From Ruixingdingia sedimenti (lineage in GTDB: Bacteria; Pseudomonadota; Alphaproteobacteria; Rhodobacterales; Rhodobacteraceae), in the NCBI RefSeq assembly GCF_031432425.1, contig NZ_JAVKPH010000012.1:1-64000 (forward strand): DNA of 64,000 nucleotides, read 5' to 3'. Below are positions 1-8,095 of the stretch, piece by piece. A model generated the notes under the pieces. That model searched no databases and was not told the origin of the DNA. It was given only the letters and a program-made list of their open reading frames with translations. How positions within the stretch are numbered: the first letter of the stretch is position 1; every line of letters begins with the position of its first letter. The translations under genes were made by a program, and so were the position numbers.

Positions 1-75
1 TGGCCGGGGGCTTGGGGCCCCCGGCCGGGGCAACTCCACCTGTTTCGCGATGGCGAAGGCACGCGCCTTCGCCAG
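1..75 (+). repeat. 75-bp dispersed intergenic repeat, copy 1
   Basis: This stretch matches the reverse complement of 45520-45593 almost base for base, apart from one indel in the C/G run and a variable block of about 6 bases in the middle. It holds a GC-rich dyad (positions 2-29) and a second dyad GGCGAAGGC-ACGC-GCCTTCGCC (52-73). It lies just past the stop of the sitD gene on the minus strand, so it could fold in the 3' end of that transcript. It may extend beyond the left window edge. Confidence 0.75.
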
Positions 76-88
76 CCAGTGCGGGGGG

Positions 89-1228
89 TCAGCCCTCCAC
101 CCGATCCCGTACCCCGACCGCCGCGGCCGCCACCGCTTCCCCCTTCGGGGTCAGTGTCAGCAACGCCCCCTCGCGCCGGATCAGCCCGCGGTCGAGCGCG
201 TGCAGGATCACCCGCCGGATACGCGGCGCGGCCCAGTGAAGATGATCGGCGAGGCCCTCGGCGGTATTCTCCTCCGCCTCCTCCGGGGTGCCGGCGTGGC
301 TGGCCAGATGCGCGGCAAGGGTGCGGGCGTCATGCTCGACCCGCTCGCGCCGCTGCCTCAGGGCGCGGGCGACGACCCCGTGGCGCGGCGCGGCCAGAAA
401 GGCTGCGGCAAAGAACGCCCCCGCCACCAGCGCCATCACTCCCCCGATCGACACATCCCCCGCCACCGCCAGCGGATAGCCCAGCATCGCCGCCGCCACC
501 GCCAGCCCCATCGCCAGCCAGACCATCACCCCCAGACGGTCGGTCAGCAGCAGCGCCGTGGCCGGGGGCACGATGGCGAAGGCCACGAACAGCACCGCCC
601 CCACCGCATCGAAGGCCGCCACCGCCGTGGCCGAGGTCAGCGCCAGCACCAGATTGGCCATGAGCCGCGGCCGCAGGCCCAAGGCCGCCGCAAGCCCGGG
701 GTCGAAAGTGGCAAGCTTCAGTTCCTTGAACAGCGCCAGCACCACCGCGCCGTTCAGCACCGCGATCACCGTCAGCCAGACCACCGACCGCGGCACCTCG
801 ATCCCCGCCAGCGTCAGCGTGTCCAGCCAGACGAAACCGATCTCGCCCAGCAACACGGCATGCACATCCAGATGCAGGTTGCGCGCGTTGAGATTGATCA
901 GCAGCACCCCCGCCGCGAACAGCGCCGGGAACACCAGCCCCGTCGCCGCATCGTGGCGCAGAAGGCGCGTGGCCGCCAGCGCCTCGGTCAGCGCCACCGT
1001 CGCCAGCCCCGCCAGCACCGCGCCGAGGATCTGCCACGGCCCCGCCACCGCGCCCGTCGCCATCCAGACCAGCACGATGCCCAGAACGATGGAATGGCTG
1101 ATCGCATCGGTCAGCATCGCATTGCCGCGCAGCACCAGAAACGTGCCCGGCAGGGACGCGGCGATGCCGACCAGCGCGCCGGTCAGCACGATCATCGCGG
1201 GGATGGACAGGAAAAAGGCCTCGATCAT
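89..1228 (-). CDS. sitD: SitD-like Mn/Fe ABC transporter permease with winged-helix-like C-terminal tail
   Basis: Second integral-membrane subunit of an ABC importer for manganese or iron, acting in the inner membrane. The 379-residue protein shows 8-9 hydrophobic segments over about residues 1-275 and the family signature of the ABC-3/ZnuB group (LRGNAMLTDAISHSIVLG near residue 40). Usual members are about 285 residues. Here a charged region is followed by about 80 residues ending in a helix-turn-helix and wing-like pattern (RRVILHALDRGLIRR, then LTLTPKGEAVAA). The ATG at 1228 overlaps the stop of the upstream sitC gene (ATGA), which supports this start and translational coupling. It is the last gene of a four-gene operon. 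Family assignment is firm; Mn versus Fe versus Zn is inferred from the Mur-like box upstream of sitA and the lack of a His-rich loop in SitA. Confidence 0.88.
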   Translation of the reverse strand: MIEAFFLSIPAMIVLTGALVGIAASLPGTFLVLRGNAMLTDAISHSIVLGIVLVWMATGAVAGPWQILGAVLAGLATVALTEALAATRLLRHDAATGLVFPALFAAGVLLINLNARNLHLDVHAVLLGEIGFVWLDTLTLAGIEVPRSVVWLTVIAVLNGAVVLALFKELKLATFDPGLAAALGLRPRLMANLVLALTSATAVAAFDAVGAVLFVAFAIVPPATALLLTDRLGVMVWLAMGLAVAAAMLGYPLAVAGDVSIGGVMALVAGAFFAAAFLAAPRHGVVARALRQRRERVEHDARTLAAHLASHAGTPEEAEENTAEGLADHLHWAAPRIRRVILHALDRGLIRREGALLTLTPKGEAVAAAAVGVRDRVEG

Positions 1229-2337
1229 CGCCTGCCCCCGTCTGCCGCCGCCTGCCGCCCGGCCTCGGTCAGGTGCCATTGCGCGCGGCCATCGGGCGGG
1301 GCGGCGCTCGGGCGCACCAGCCCTTCGGTTTCCAGCCGCCGCAACGTCCGCCGCGCGCCCGGCCCGTGCAGCGTGGCGATCATCCCGGCCTCTGCCCCAT
1401 AGGCGGGATCATCGTGGTCGTCGGCAAGCTGTTGCAGGCTGGCCAGCACCCGCCGCCCCGCCAGCCGCCGCCGGGCCGCCTGCCGCCGGGCCGCCGCCGC
1501 CAGCAGCCCCCGTTCGGGCGCCAGCAGCAGCGAACCGGCCGCCAGCGCCGTCACCGCCAGCACGATCAGCGGCCCCGTGGCCAGCCCGCGCGCCCCCGCG
1601 CTGCCCACCGCGCCCGCGACGCCCGCCACCGCACCGAACAGCGCCGACAGCACCACCATCGGCCCCAACCGGCGCACCCATTGCCGCGCCGCCGCCGCGG
1701 GCGCGACCAGCATCGCCGTCATCAGCACGACGCCCACCATCTGCACCCCGATCACCACCGCCAGCGCCACCAGCAGCGTCAGCCCCAGTTCCAGCGCCAT
1801 CACCGGCAGGCCCAGAACCGCGGCATAGAGGGGATCGAAGGCCACCAGCTTGAATTCCTTCCACAGCAGCAGGATCGCCGCCGCCACCAGCACGCCCACG
1901 CCCGCCATCACCGCGATGTCCGACCGCAGCATCGCCGCCGCCTGCCCGAAGAGGAAACTTTCCAGCCCCGCCTGCGCCGCCCCGCCCGCGCCCTGGATCG
2001 CCGTCAGCATCACCACGCCCGCGGCAAAGAACAGGCTCAGCACCAGGCCGAGCGCGGCGTCGGCCTTGATCCGGCTGGTGCGCGCGATCCAGACCACCGC
2101 GCCCGCCGCGGCCATCCCCGCGACCAGCGCCCCCGCGAGCATCGTTTCCAGCTGCCGCCCGCCCGCGATCAGGAAACCCGCGCAGATCCCGGGCAGCGCG
2201 GCATGGGCCACGGCATCGCCCATCAGGCTCTGCCGCCGCAACAGCGCGAAGGCCCCCACCGCACCCGCCACCGCGCCGAGGATCGCCGCGCCGAGCGCCA
2301 CGGTCTGAAGCGTATAATCCGACAGCGCCGCGATCAC
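1225..2337 (-). CDS. sitC: SitC-like Mn/Fe ABC transporter permease with winged-helix-like C-terminal tail
   Basis: First integral-membrane subunit of the metal ABC importer, 370 residues. Residues 1-280 are strongly hydrophobic and carry the ABC-3 family pattern RRQSLMGDAVAHAALPG. The last 80 or so residues are soluble and look like a winged helix (ARRTLRRLETEGLV, then WHLTEAGRQAA), so the protein is far longer than the normal 285-residue permease. The start is the GTG at 2337, which overlaps the sitB stop in a GTGA; the reading frame stays open further upstream, but that part lies inside sitB and is a shadow. The sister permease SitD has the same kind of tail, so the extension is probably an old feature of this transporter type and not a gene-calling artefact. 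Confidence 0.87.
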   Translation of the reverse strand: MIAALSDYTLQTVALGAAILGAVAGAVGAFALLRRQSLMGDAVAHAALPGICAGFLIAGGRQLETMLAGALVAGMAAAGAVVWIARTSRIKADAALGLVLSLFFAAGVVMLTAIQGAGGAAQAGLESFLFGQAAAMLRSDIAVMAGVGVLVAAAILLLWKEFKLVAFDPLYAAVLGLPVMALELGLTLLVALAVVIGVQMVGVVLMTAMLVAPAAAARQWVRRLGPMVVLSALFGAVAGVAGAVGSAGARGLATGPLIVLAVTALAAGSLLLAPERGLLAAAARRQAARRRLAGRRVLASLQQLADDHDDPAYGAEAGMIATLHGPGARRTLRRLETEGLVRPSAAPPDGRAQWHLTEAGRQAAADGGRR

Positions 2338-3092
2338 CGCCCCACCCCCGGCAAGGCCACCTGCCCGCCATAGGCGCGGCGCAGGTTTTCGGCCGTATAG
2401 ACATCGGCCACCCGTCCTTGGGCGATGACGCGGACGTTCAGCATCACCAGCCAGTCGAAATAGCGTTCGACCGTTTGCAGGTCGTGGTGCACCACCACCA
2501 CCGTGCGCCCGGCGTCGCGCAGGCGGTGCAGCAGGTCCACGATGGTGCGTTCGGTCACCGCATCGACGCCCGCCATCGGCTCGTCCAGGATCACCAGATC
2601 GGCGTCCTGCACCAGCGCGCGGGCGATGAACACCCGCTGTTGCTGGCCGCCCGACAGTTGCGCGATCTGACGGCGGGCATAGTCCTGCATCGCCACCTGT
2701 TCCAGCGCCGCCATCGCCCGGTCCCGCGCCGCCCGCCCCGGGCGGCGGAACCAGCCGAGGCGGCCGTAAAGCCCCATCATCACCACATCCAGCACCGTGG
2801 TCGGGAAATCCCAGTCCACCGAGGACCGTTGCGGCACATAGGCGACCCGGCGGCGGGCGGCGGCATAGGGCAGGCCGAAGATGCGCACATGCCCGGCGAC
2901 GGGGCGCACCAGCCCCAGAACGGCCTTGAGCAGCGTCGATTTCCCCGCCCCGTTCGGCCCCACGATGGCCGCCATCACCCCCGGCGGAATGTCGAGGTCG
3001 ATGTCCCACAGCACCGGGCGGTCGTGATAGCTGACCGTCAGATCCTCGACATGCAGCGCGATATGCGGCTCGTGCAGGGCGTCTTCCCTCAT
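2334..3092 (-). CDS. sitB: SitB-like Mn/Fe ABC transporter ATPase
   Basis: Cytoplasmic ATPase that powers the SitABCD metal importer, 252 residues. Walker A GPNGAGKST lies at about residues 45-53, the ABC signature LSGGQQQR follows in the middle, Walker B is LVILDEP with the usual following acidic residue, and the switch His is in VVHHDL. The start at 3092 (MREDALHE) overlaps the sitA stop by ATGA; an upstream in-frame ATG at 3119 exists but would lie wholly inside sitA. Length and motifs are typical of the Mn/Zn/Fe chelate-type ATPase family. Confidence 0.92.
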   Translation of the reverse strand: MREDALHEPHIALHVEDLTVSYHDRPVLWDIDLDIPPGVMAAIVGPNGAGKSTLLKAVLGLVRPVAGHVRIFGLPYAAARRRVAYVPQRSSVDWDFPTTVLDVVMMGLYGRLGWFRRPGRAARDRAMAALEQVAMQDYARRQIAQLSGGQQQRVFIARALVQDADLVILDEPMAGVDAVTERTIVDLLHRLRDAGRTVVVVHHDLQTVERYFDWLVMLNVRVIAQGRVADVYTAENLRRAYGGQVALPGVGR

Positions 3093-4036
3093 TCCGTCAC
3101 CCCCCAATGCGCGGCCCATCCGGCCAGTTCCGCAGGCAGGGGCGCGGGCATCCCGCCAAGGGCGGTGACGATGGCGCGGGTATTGGCGTGGATCATGCCG
3201 ATATAGGTCCCCTCTGCCGTGCCCTCCGCCCCCATGGCGTCGGAATAAAGGCTGCCGCCCACCGCCAGATCATGCCCCAGATCGCGGGCGGCGGCGATCA
3301 TCGCCTGGATCGTGCGGGGGTTGATCGTGCTTTCGACAAAGACAGCCGGCACACCCGCCTCGGCCACCAGCCTTGCGGTGCCTGCAATATCCGCCACGCT
3401 CGCCTCGCTTTCGGTGGACAGGCCCTGGATCGCCACCAGCCGCAGCCCGTAGGCCCGCCCGTAATAGCCGAAGGCGTCATGGGCCGTGACCAGCACCCGG
3501 GCGGGTTCCGGCAGGGCGCCGATACTGTCCGCTACCCATCGGTCGAGCGCGTCGAGTTCCGCCCCGATCCGTTCGGCATTGGCCGCGATGGGCCCGGCGC
3601 AATCGGGGGTCAGGCCGGTCAGCGCACCGGCCAGTGCCGGCAGGGTCTGGCGCCACAGCCCCGGGTCCATCCAGACATGCGGGTCCACCCCGTCCCCGGC
3701 GGCCAGTTCGTCCTGCGGCAGCGCCGCGCCCACGGCGACCACCGGCTTGCGCGCGGCGAAGCGGCCCAGAACCTCGGCCAGCTGCCCCTCCAGCCCCAGA
3801 CCGAGGTAGAGCACGAGGTCCGCCCGGTCCATCGCCCGCACATCCGCCGGGGTCGCGCGGTAAAGATGCGGGTCCACCCCCGGGCCCATGAGGGTCGAGA
3901 CCGCTGCGCATTCCCCCGCCACGCCCGCGGCCAGATCGCCGATCATGCCGATGGTCGCCAGCACCCCGGGCCGGTCGGCGGCGGCAGCGGCGGAAGGCAG
4001 GGCAAGCAGCATCACGAGGGACAGGGCGGCGCGCAT
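3089..4036 (-). CDS. sitA: SitA-like periplasmic Mn/Fe-binding protein
   Basis: Periplasmic metal-binding lipocalin-unrelated cluster A-I protein (ZnuA/SitA/TroA family), 315 residues, that hands metal to SitCD. A signal peptide is clear (MRAALSLVMLLALPSAAAAA, cut near residue 20). Likely metal ligands are His57 (in GVDPHLYRAT), His120 (in VDPHVWMDP), a Glu in STESEAS and an Asp in LYSDAMG, the set typical of Mn/Fe binders. The His/Asp-rich loop seen in zinc-type ZnuA is absent. The start at 4036 was chosen because the signal peptide begins there; the in-frame ATG at 4102 would add 22 non-signal residues and run through the Mur-like box. First gene of the operon sitABCD. Confidence 0.9.
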   Translation of the reverse strand: MRAALSLVMLLALPSAAAAADRPGVLATIGMIGDLAAGVAGECAAVSTLMGPGVDPHLYRATPADVRAMDRADLVLYLGLGLEGQLAEVLGRFAARKPVVAVGAALPQDELAAGDGVDPHVWMDPGLWRQTLPALAGALTGLTPDCAGPIAANAERIGAELDALDRWVADSIGALPEPARVLVTAHDAFGYYGRAYGLRLVAIQGLSTESEASVADIAGTARLVAEAGVPAVFVESTINPRTIQAMIAAARDLGHDLAVGGSLYSDAMGAEGTAEGTYIGMIHANTRAIVTALGGMPAPLPAELAGWAAHWGVTE

Positions 4037-4076
4037 CGAAGAATCCTCTATCACGGTTGGCTCATGGAACCTTAAT

Positions 4077-4091
4077 TGAGAACCATTCGCA
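4077..4091. promoter_or_regulatory. Fur/Mur-type box upstream of sitA
   Basis: The 15-mer TGAGAACCATTCGCA matches the Fur-family 7-1-7 palindrome TGAGAAT-N-ATTCTCA at 13 positions (12 of 14 outside the central N). It lies 41 bases upstream of the sitA ATG, the usual place for a repressor site. In Rhodobacterales the sit genes are known targets of Mur, a manganese-responsive Fur homologue, so Mn-dependent repression of sitABCD is the likely meaning. The box is 74 bases upstream of the divergent matB gene, whose control is unknown. Confidence 0.65.
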
Positions 4092-4164
4092 AGTAAAAAC
4101 ATGCGCCCCCTTTACCCGCAGGCCCGCTTGGCGCAGAACCGGGGCGGAACCCAGGGGGGCAGGC

Positions 4165-5679
4165 ATGGCCAACACGCTTTACGACGCATTGTTCGCACCG
4201 CTTTCGGGACGCAGGACGCCCTTCCTGATCCTGCCCGATGGCAGGGCGATCACGGGCGACGCCTTCCTGCGCATGGTCCACCGCGCGGCCCATGCGATGC
4301 GCGCGGCGGGCGTGGGCGTGGGCGACCGGGTGACGGTGCAGGCGGCCAAGACGCCCGAGGCGCTGGCGCTCTACGGCGCCGCCGTCGCAGCGGGGGCGGT
4401 GTTCCTGCCGCTGAACACCGCCTATACCCCGGCCGAGGTGGATTACTTCGTCGGCAATGCCACGCCGAAACTGCTGATCGCCGACCCCGCGCAGGCCGAG
4501 GCGCTGGCCCCTATCGCCGCCGCCCATGGCGCGCGGCTGATGACGCTGGACGCCACGGGCAAGGGCAGCTTCGCCGACCTTGCCGAAGGGCAGCCCGATG
4601 CCTTCACCCCCGCCGAACGGGGGCCCGGGGATCTGGCGGGCCTGCTCTATACCTCCGGCACCACGGGGCGGTCGAAGGGGGCGATGATGTCGCACCGCAA
4701 CCTTCTGTCCAATGCCGAGGTGCTGGTGGACCTCTGGCGCTTTACCCGCGATGACGTGCTGCTGCATGCCCTGCCGATCTTTCACACCCACGGGCTGTTC
4801 GTGGCGACGAACACGCTCCTGCTCGGCGGCGGGGCGATGATCTTCCTGCCCGGCTTCGATCTGGACACGGTGCTGCGCCTGATGCCGCAGGCCACCGCGA
4901 TGATGGGGGTGCCGACCTTCTACACCCGGTTGCTGGACGATGCCCGCTTCACCCGGGACGCAGCGGCGGGGATGCGTCTGTTCATCTCCGGCTCGGCCCC
5001 CCTGCTGGCGGAAACGCACAACGCCTTTGCCGCGCGCACGGGCCACCGCATCCTCGAACGCTACGGGATGACGGAAACGAACATGATCACCTCCAACCCG
5101 CACGACGGCGACCGCCGCGCGGGCACCGTGGGCGCGCCCCTGCCGGGGGTGGAGGTCAAGGTGACGGACCCCGCGACCGGCGCCGCCCTGCCCGCGGGCG
5201 AGGTGGGAATGGTCGAGGTGCGGGGCCCGAACGTCTTTCAAGGCTACTGGCAGATGCCCGAAAAGACGAAAGAGGAACTGCGCCCTGACGGCTTTTTCAT
5301 CACCGGCGATCTGGGGCGGTTCAGCGAGGACGGATACCTGACCATCGTCGGGCGGCAGAAGGATCTGGTGATCACCGGCGGCTTCAACGTCTACCCCAAA
5401 GAGGTGGAACTGGTGCTGGACGACCAGCCCGGCGTGCTGGAATCCGCCGTCATCGGCGTGCCCCACCCCGATTTCGGCGAAGCCGTTCTGGCCGTGATCG
5501 TCCCCGAAAAGGGCGCGGCGCCCGATCTTGCCGCCATCGACGCGGCGCTGCGCGCGACCCTCGCCCGGTTCAAGCAGCCCAAGGCGATAGAGCTTGTGCC
5601 CGCGCTGCCGCGCAATACGATGGGCAAGGTGCAGAAGAACGAACTGCGGGCGCGCTACGCCGCCCGATTCACCGGATAG
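4165..5679 (+). CDS. matB: malonyl-CoA synthetase (malonate-CoA ligase)
   Basis: Cytoplasmic enzyme that activates malonate (and often methylmalonate) with ATP and CoA to malonyl-CoA. The 504-residue product belongs to the adenylate-forming family: P-loop-like motif LYTSGTTGRSKGAMMSH near residue 160, ERYGMTETNM in the middle, and the catalytic, acetylatable Lys in NTMGKVQKNEL near the C-terminus. Long stretches (HALPIFHTHGLFVA, GVPTFYTRLL, VFQGYWQMPEKTKEE) closely match characterised Rhodopseudomonas-type MatB. The ATG at 4165 follows a GGGGGGCAGG ribosome site; an earlier in-frame ATG at 4057 only adds a non-conserved leader. It is followed 8 bases later by the quinone oxidoreductase gene. 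No malonyl-CoA decarboxylase (MatA) gene is next to it. Confidence 0.93.
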   Translation: MANTLYDALFAPLSGRRTPFLILPDGRAITGDAFLRMVHRAAHAMRAAGVGVGDRVTVQAAKTPEALALYGAAVAAGAVFLPLNTAYTPAEVDYFVGNATPKLLIADPAQAEALAPIAAAHGARLMTLDATGKGSFADLAEGQPDAFTPAERGPGDLAGLLYTSGTTGRSKGAMMSHRNLLSNAEVLVDLWRFTRDDVLLHALPIFHTHGLFVATNTLLLGGGAMIFLPGFDLDTVLRLMPQATAMMGVPTFYTRLLDDARFTRDAAAGMRLFISGSAPLLAETHNAFAARTGHRILERYGMTETNMITSNPHDGDRRAGTVGAPLPGVEVKVTDPATGAALPAGEVGMVEVRGPNVFQGYWQMPEKTKEELRPDGFFITGDLGRFSEDGYLTIVGRQKDLVITGGFNVYPKEVELVLDDQPGVLESAVIGVPHPDFGEAVLAVIVPEKGAAPDLAAIDAALRATLARFKQPKAIELVPALPRNTMGKVQKNELRARYAARFTG

Positions 5680-5687
5680 GGGGAACC

Positions 5688-6662
5688 ATGGCGCGGACGG
5701 TCATCATCGAATCCCACGGCGGGCCCGAGGTCCTGAAACTGGCCGACCGCCCGGTGGGCGACCCCGGGCCGGGCGAGGTGCGCATCCGCCACCACGCCTG
5801 CGGGCTGAACTTCATCGACATCTACCAGCGCAGCGGCCTTTACCCGATGCAGCTTCCCGCCGCCCTGGGGATGGAGGCCGCGGGCGTGGTCGAGGCCGTG
5901 GGCGAAGGCGTCGCCCATCTGCGCCCCGGCGACCGCGCGGCCTATGCCGCCATGCCGCCCGGCGCCTATGCCGAGGCGCGCGTGATGCCCGCGGCCCAGG
6001 TCTGCCCCCTGCCCGACGGCATTTCCTTCGAGGAAGGTGCCGCGATGATGCTCAAGGGCATGACGGTGCAATATCTGTTCCACCGCACCGTGCCGCTGAA
6101 GGCGGGCGACACGGTGCTGTTCCACGCCGCCGCCGGGGGCGTGGGGCTGATCGCCTGCCAATGGGCCAAATCGGAAGGCATCACCCTGATCGCCACCGCC
6201 GGCACGGATGAAAAATGCGCGCTGGCGCTGGCCCATGGCGCGGCCCATGCGATCAACTATACGATCGAGGATTTCCCCGCCCGCGTGCGCGACCTGACCG
6301 GCGGGCGCGGTGTCGATGCGGTGATGGATTCGGTGGGCGCCGCGACGTTCGACCGCTCGCTCGACTGCCTGCGGCCCCTGGGGATGATGATCTCCTTCGG
6401 CAATGCCTCGGGGCCGGTGCCGCCGGTCAATCTGGGGGTGTTGTCGGCCAAGGGCTCGCTGCAACTGACGCGGCCGACGCTTTTCACCCATATCGCCCGG
6501 CGCGAGGATTGCCAGACGATGGCGCGCACCCTGTTCGGCAAGGTGACATCGGGCGCGGTGAAGATCGTGATCGACCAGCGCTTCCCGCTGGCCGAGGTCG
6601 CCGCCGCCCACCGCGCGCTGGAATCGCGGGCGACCACGGGGGCGACGGTGCTGATCCCCTGA
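5688..6662 (+). CDS. zinc-independent quinone oxidoreductase (zeta-crystallin family)
   Basis: NADPH-dependent quinone or alkenal/one reductase of the medium-chain dehydrogenase superfamily, 324 residues. The N-terminal GroES-like domain has GLNFIDIYQRSGLYP, and the Rossmann domain has the signature HAAAGGVGLIACQWAK. The zinc-ligand cysteines of alcohol dehydrogenases are missing, as expected for this subfamily. It starts 8 bases after matB with GGGGGAACC before the ATG, so both are likely co-transcribed. The physiological substrate cannot be read from sequence. Confidence 0.9.
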   Translation: MARTVIIESHGGPEVLKLADRPVGDPGPGEVRIRHHACGLNFIDIYQRSGLYPMQLPAALGMEAAGVVEAVGEGVAHLRPGDRAAYAAMPPGAYAEARVMPAAQVCPLPDGISFEEGAAMMLKGMTVQYLFHRTVPLKAGDTVLFHAAAGGVGLIACQWAKSEGITLIATAGTDEKCALALAHGAAHAINYTIEDFPARVRDLTGGRGVDAVMDSVGAATFDRSLDCLRPLGMMISFGNASGPVPPVNLGVLSAKGSLQLTRPTLFTHIARREDCQTMARTLFGKVTSGAVKIVIDQRFPLAEVAAAHRALESRATTGATVLIP

Positions 6663-6687
6663 CGGCATCCCGGGTGGATAACGCAGC

Positions 6688-6799
6688 GCCGGGGGCCAGC
6701 CCCCGGACCCCCGGGATATTTATGGACAGAAAATGAAGTGGCGGGGCGTGAGCACGACCCCGTTCATTTTCTGTCTCTCAAATATCCCCGCCGGAGGCT
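6688..6799. repeat. Inverted pair of the ATATTT/GACAGAAAATGAA repeat between convergent genes
   Basis: Two copies of one dispersed element face each other. The left arm contains GATATTTATGGACAGAAAA (from 6715) preceded by a GGGGGCCAGCCCCC dyad. The right arm is the reverse complement GATATTTGAGAGACAGAAAA (6766-6786 on the minus strand). The pair could form a long hairpin and sits exactly between the convergent quinone oxidoreductase and MFS genes, so it may end transcripts from both sides. Related copies lie at 48087-48120, 50084-50125, 51542-51570 and 53403-53504. Confidence 0.7.
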
Positions 6800-6830
6800 C
6801 CTGCCCCCTCCACCCGCACTGCCGCCGGGA

Positions 6831-8066
6831 TCAGGCCGCGCGCGCCTCCAGCGGCCGTTCGCGGATCGGCAGGTGGACCAGCGCCGAGAATGCGCCCACG
6901 CCCACGCCGACCCACCAGACCATCGTGTAGTCGCCGGTGATGTCGTACATCCGCCCGCCGAGCCACACGCCGAGGAAGCTGCCCAATTGGTGGCTGAGGA
7001 ACACGATGCCGTAGAGCGTGCCCATGTAGCGCAGCCCGTAGATATGTGCCACCAGGCCGGAGGTCAGCGGCACCGTCGCCAGCCACAAAAGACCCATCGA
7101 CAGCGAGAACAGCAGCACCGTCGCCGGCGTCATCGGCAGCATGATGAACAGCGCCGCGATCACCGTGCGCGCGGCATAGATCCCCGCCAGCAGGTATTTC
7201 TTGGTAAAGCGGTGCCCCAGCCAGCCCGCCAGCACCGTGCCCACGATATTGGCCAGCCCGATCACCGCGATGGACACCGCGCCAAGCGCCGAGGTGGTGG
7301 AAATCCCGATCCCCGCCAGCATCCCCGAGGGGTCGATGGCCGCGCACATCTCCGTCACGAAGGCGGGGAAATGGGCGGTGACGAAGGCCAGCTGATAGCC
7401 GCAGGAAAAGAAGCCGAGGAAGATCATCGTATAGGACGGGTCGCGGAAGGCGCGGACCAGCACGCTGCCGAGGCTTTCTTCCAGTTCCGCCCGGGTCGCC
7501 GCCTCGGGCGCGCGCAGCCAGGGCAGCGCCAGCAGCGGCACCAGCACCACGGCGGCAAAGATCACGAACACCATCTGCCAGCTGAAATAGGCCAGCAGGA
7601 TTTCGGCCGCCGGCGCCCCGATCACCTGTCCCGCCGACCCCGCCGCCGTCGCGATGCCGAGCGCGAGCGAGCGGTGTTCGGGCGCGGCCGTCCGGCCCAC
7701 CACGGCGAGGATCACGCCGAAGCCCATCCCCGCGACGCCGAAGCCCACCAGCACCTCCAGCAGCTGCATCTGCAAGGGCGTCACCGCGAAAGCCGTCAGC
7801 AGCAGCCCCGCGGCATAGGTCAGCGCCCCGAGCACGATGGCGCGCCGGTCGCCGAACCGTTCCGCCAGCGCGCCGAACAGCGGCTGCCCGATCCCCCAGG
7901 CAAGGTTCTGGATCGCGATGGCCATCGAGAATTCCGCCCGCGGCCAGCCGAATTCCGACCCGATGGGGATCTGGAACACGCCGAAGCTCGCCCTTATGGC
8001 AAAGCCGATCATCAGCACGAGGCTGCCGGCGATCAGCACCGGCGTGAACAGGGGGGCTTTGGTCAT
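6831..8066 (-). CDS. MFS transporter, monocarboxylate/oxalate-formate antiporter-like
   Basis: Inner-membrane secondary transporter of the major facilitator superfamily, 411 residues with about 12 hydrophobic segments. The pattern FGVFQIPIGSEFGWPRAEFS in the first loop and AWGIGQPLFGALAERFGDRR between helices 2 and 3 (the MFS A-motif region) resemble the monocarboxylate/oxalate-formate antiporter branch. The start at 8066 follows a run of GGGGGGCTCC; longer versions of the frame run into mtaB. It is 29 bases downstream of mtaB on the same strand and may be read from the same transcript. The substrate is unknown; a carboxylate is a reasonable guess. Confidence 0.85.
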   Translation of the reverse strand: MTKAPLFTPVLIAGSLVLMIGFAIRASFGVFQIPIGSEFGWPRAEFSMAIAIQNLAWGIGQPLFGALAERFGDRRAIVLGALTYAAGLLLTAFAVTPLQMQLLEVLVGFGVAGMGFGVILAVVGRTAAPEHRSLALGIATAAGSAGQVIGAPAAEILLAYFSWQMVFVIFAAVVLVPLLALPWLRAPEAATRAELEESLGSVLVRAFRDPSYTMIFLGFFSCGYQLAFVTAHFPAFVTEMCAAIDPSGMLAGIGISTTSALGAVSIAVIGLANIVGTVLAGWLGHRFTKKYLLAGIYAARTVIAALFIMLPMTPATVLLFSLSMGLLWLATVPLTSGLVAHIYGLRYMGTLYGIVFLSHQLGSFLGVWLGGRMYDITGDYTMVWWVGVGVGAFSALVHLPIRERPLEARAA

Positions 8067-8095
8067 CGGGGGCTCCGGGGGGCGGAAGGGATGGG

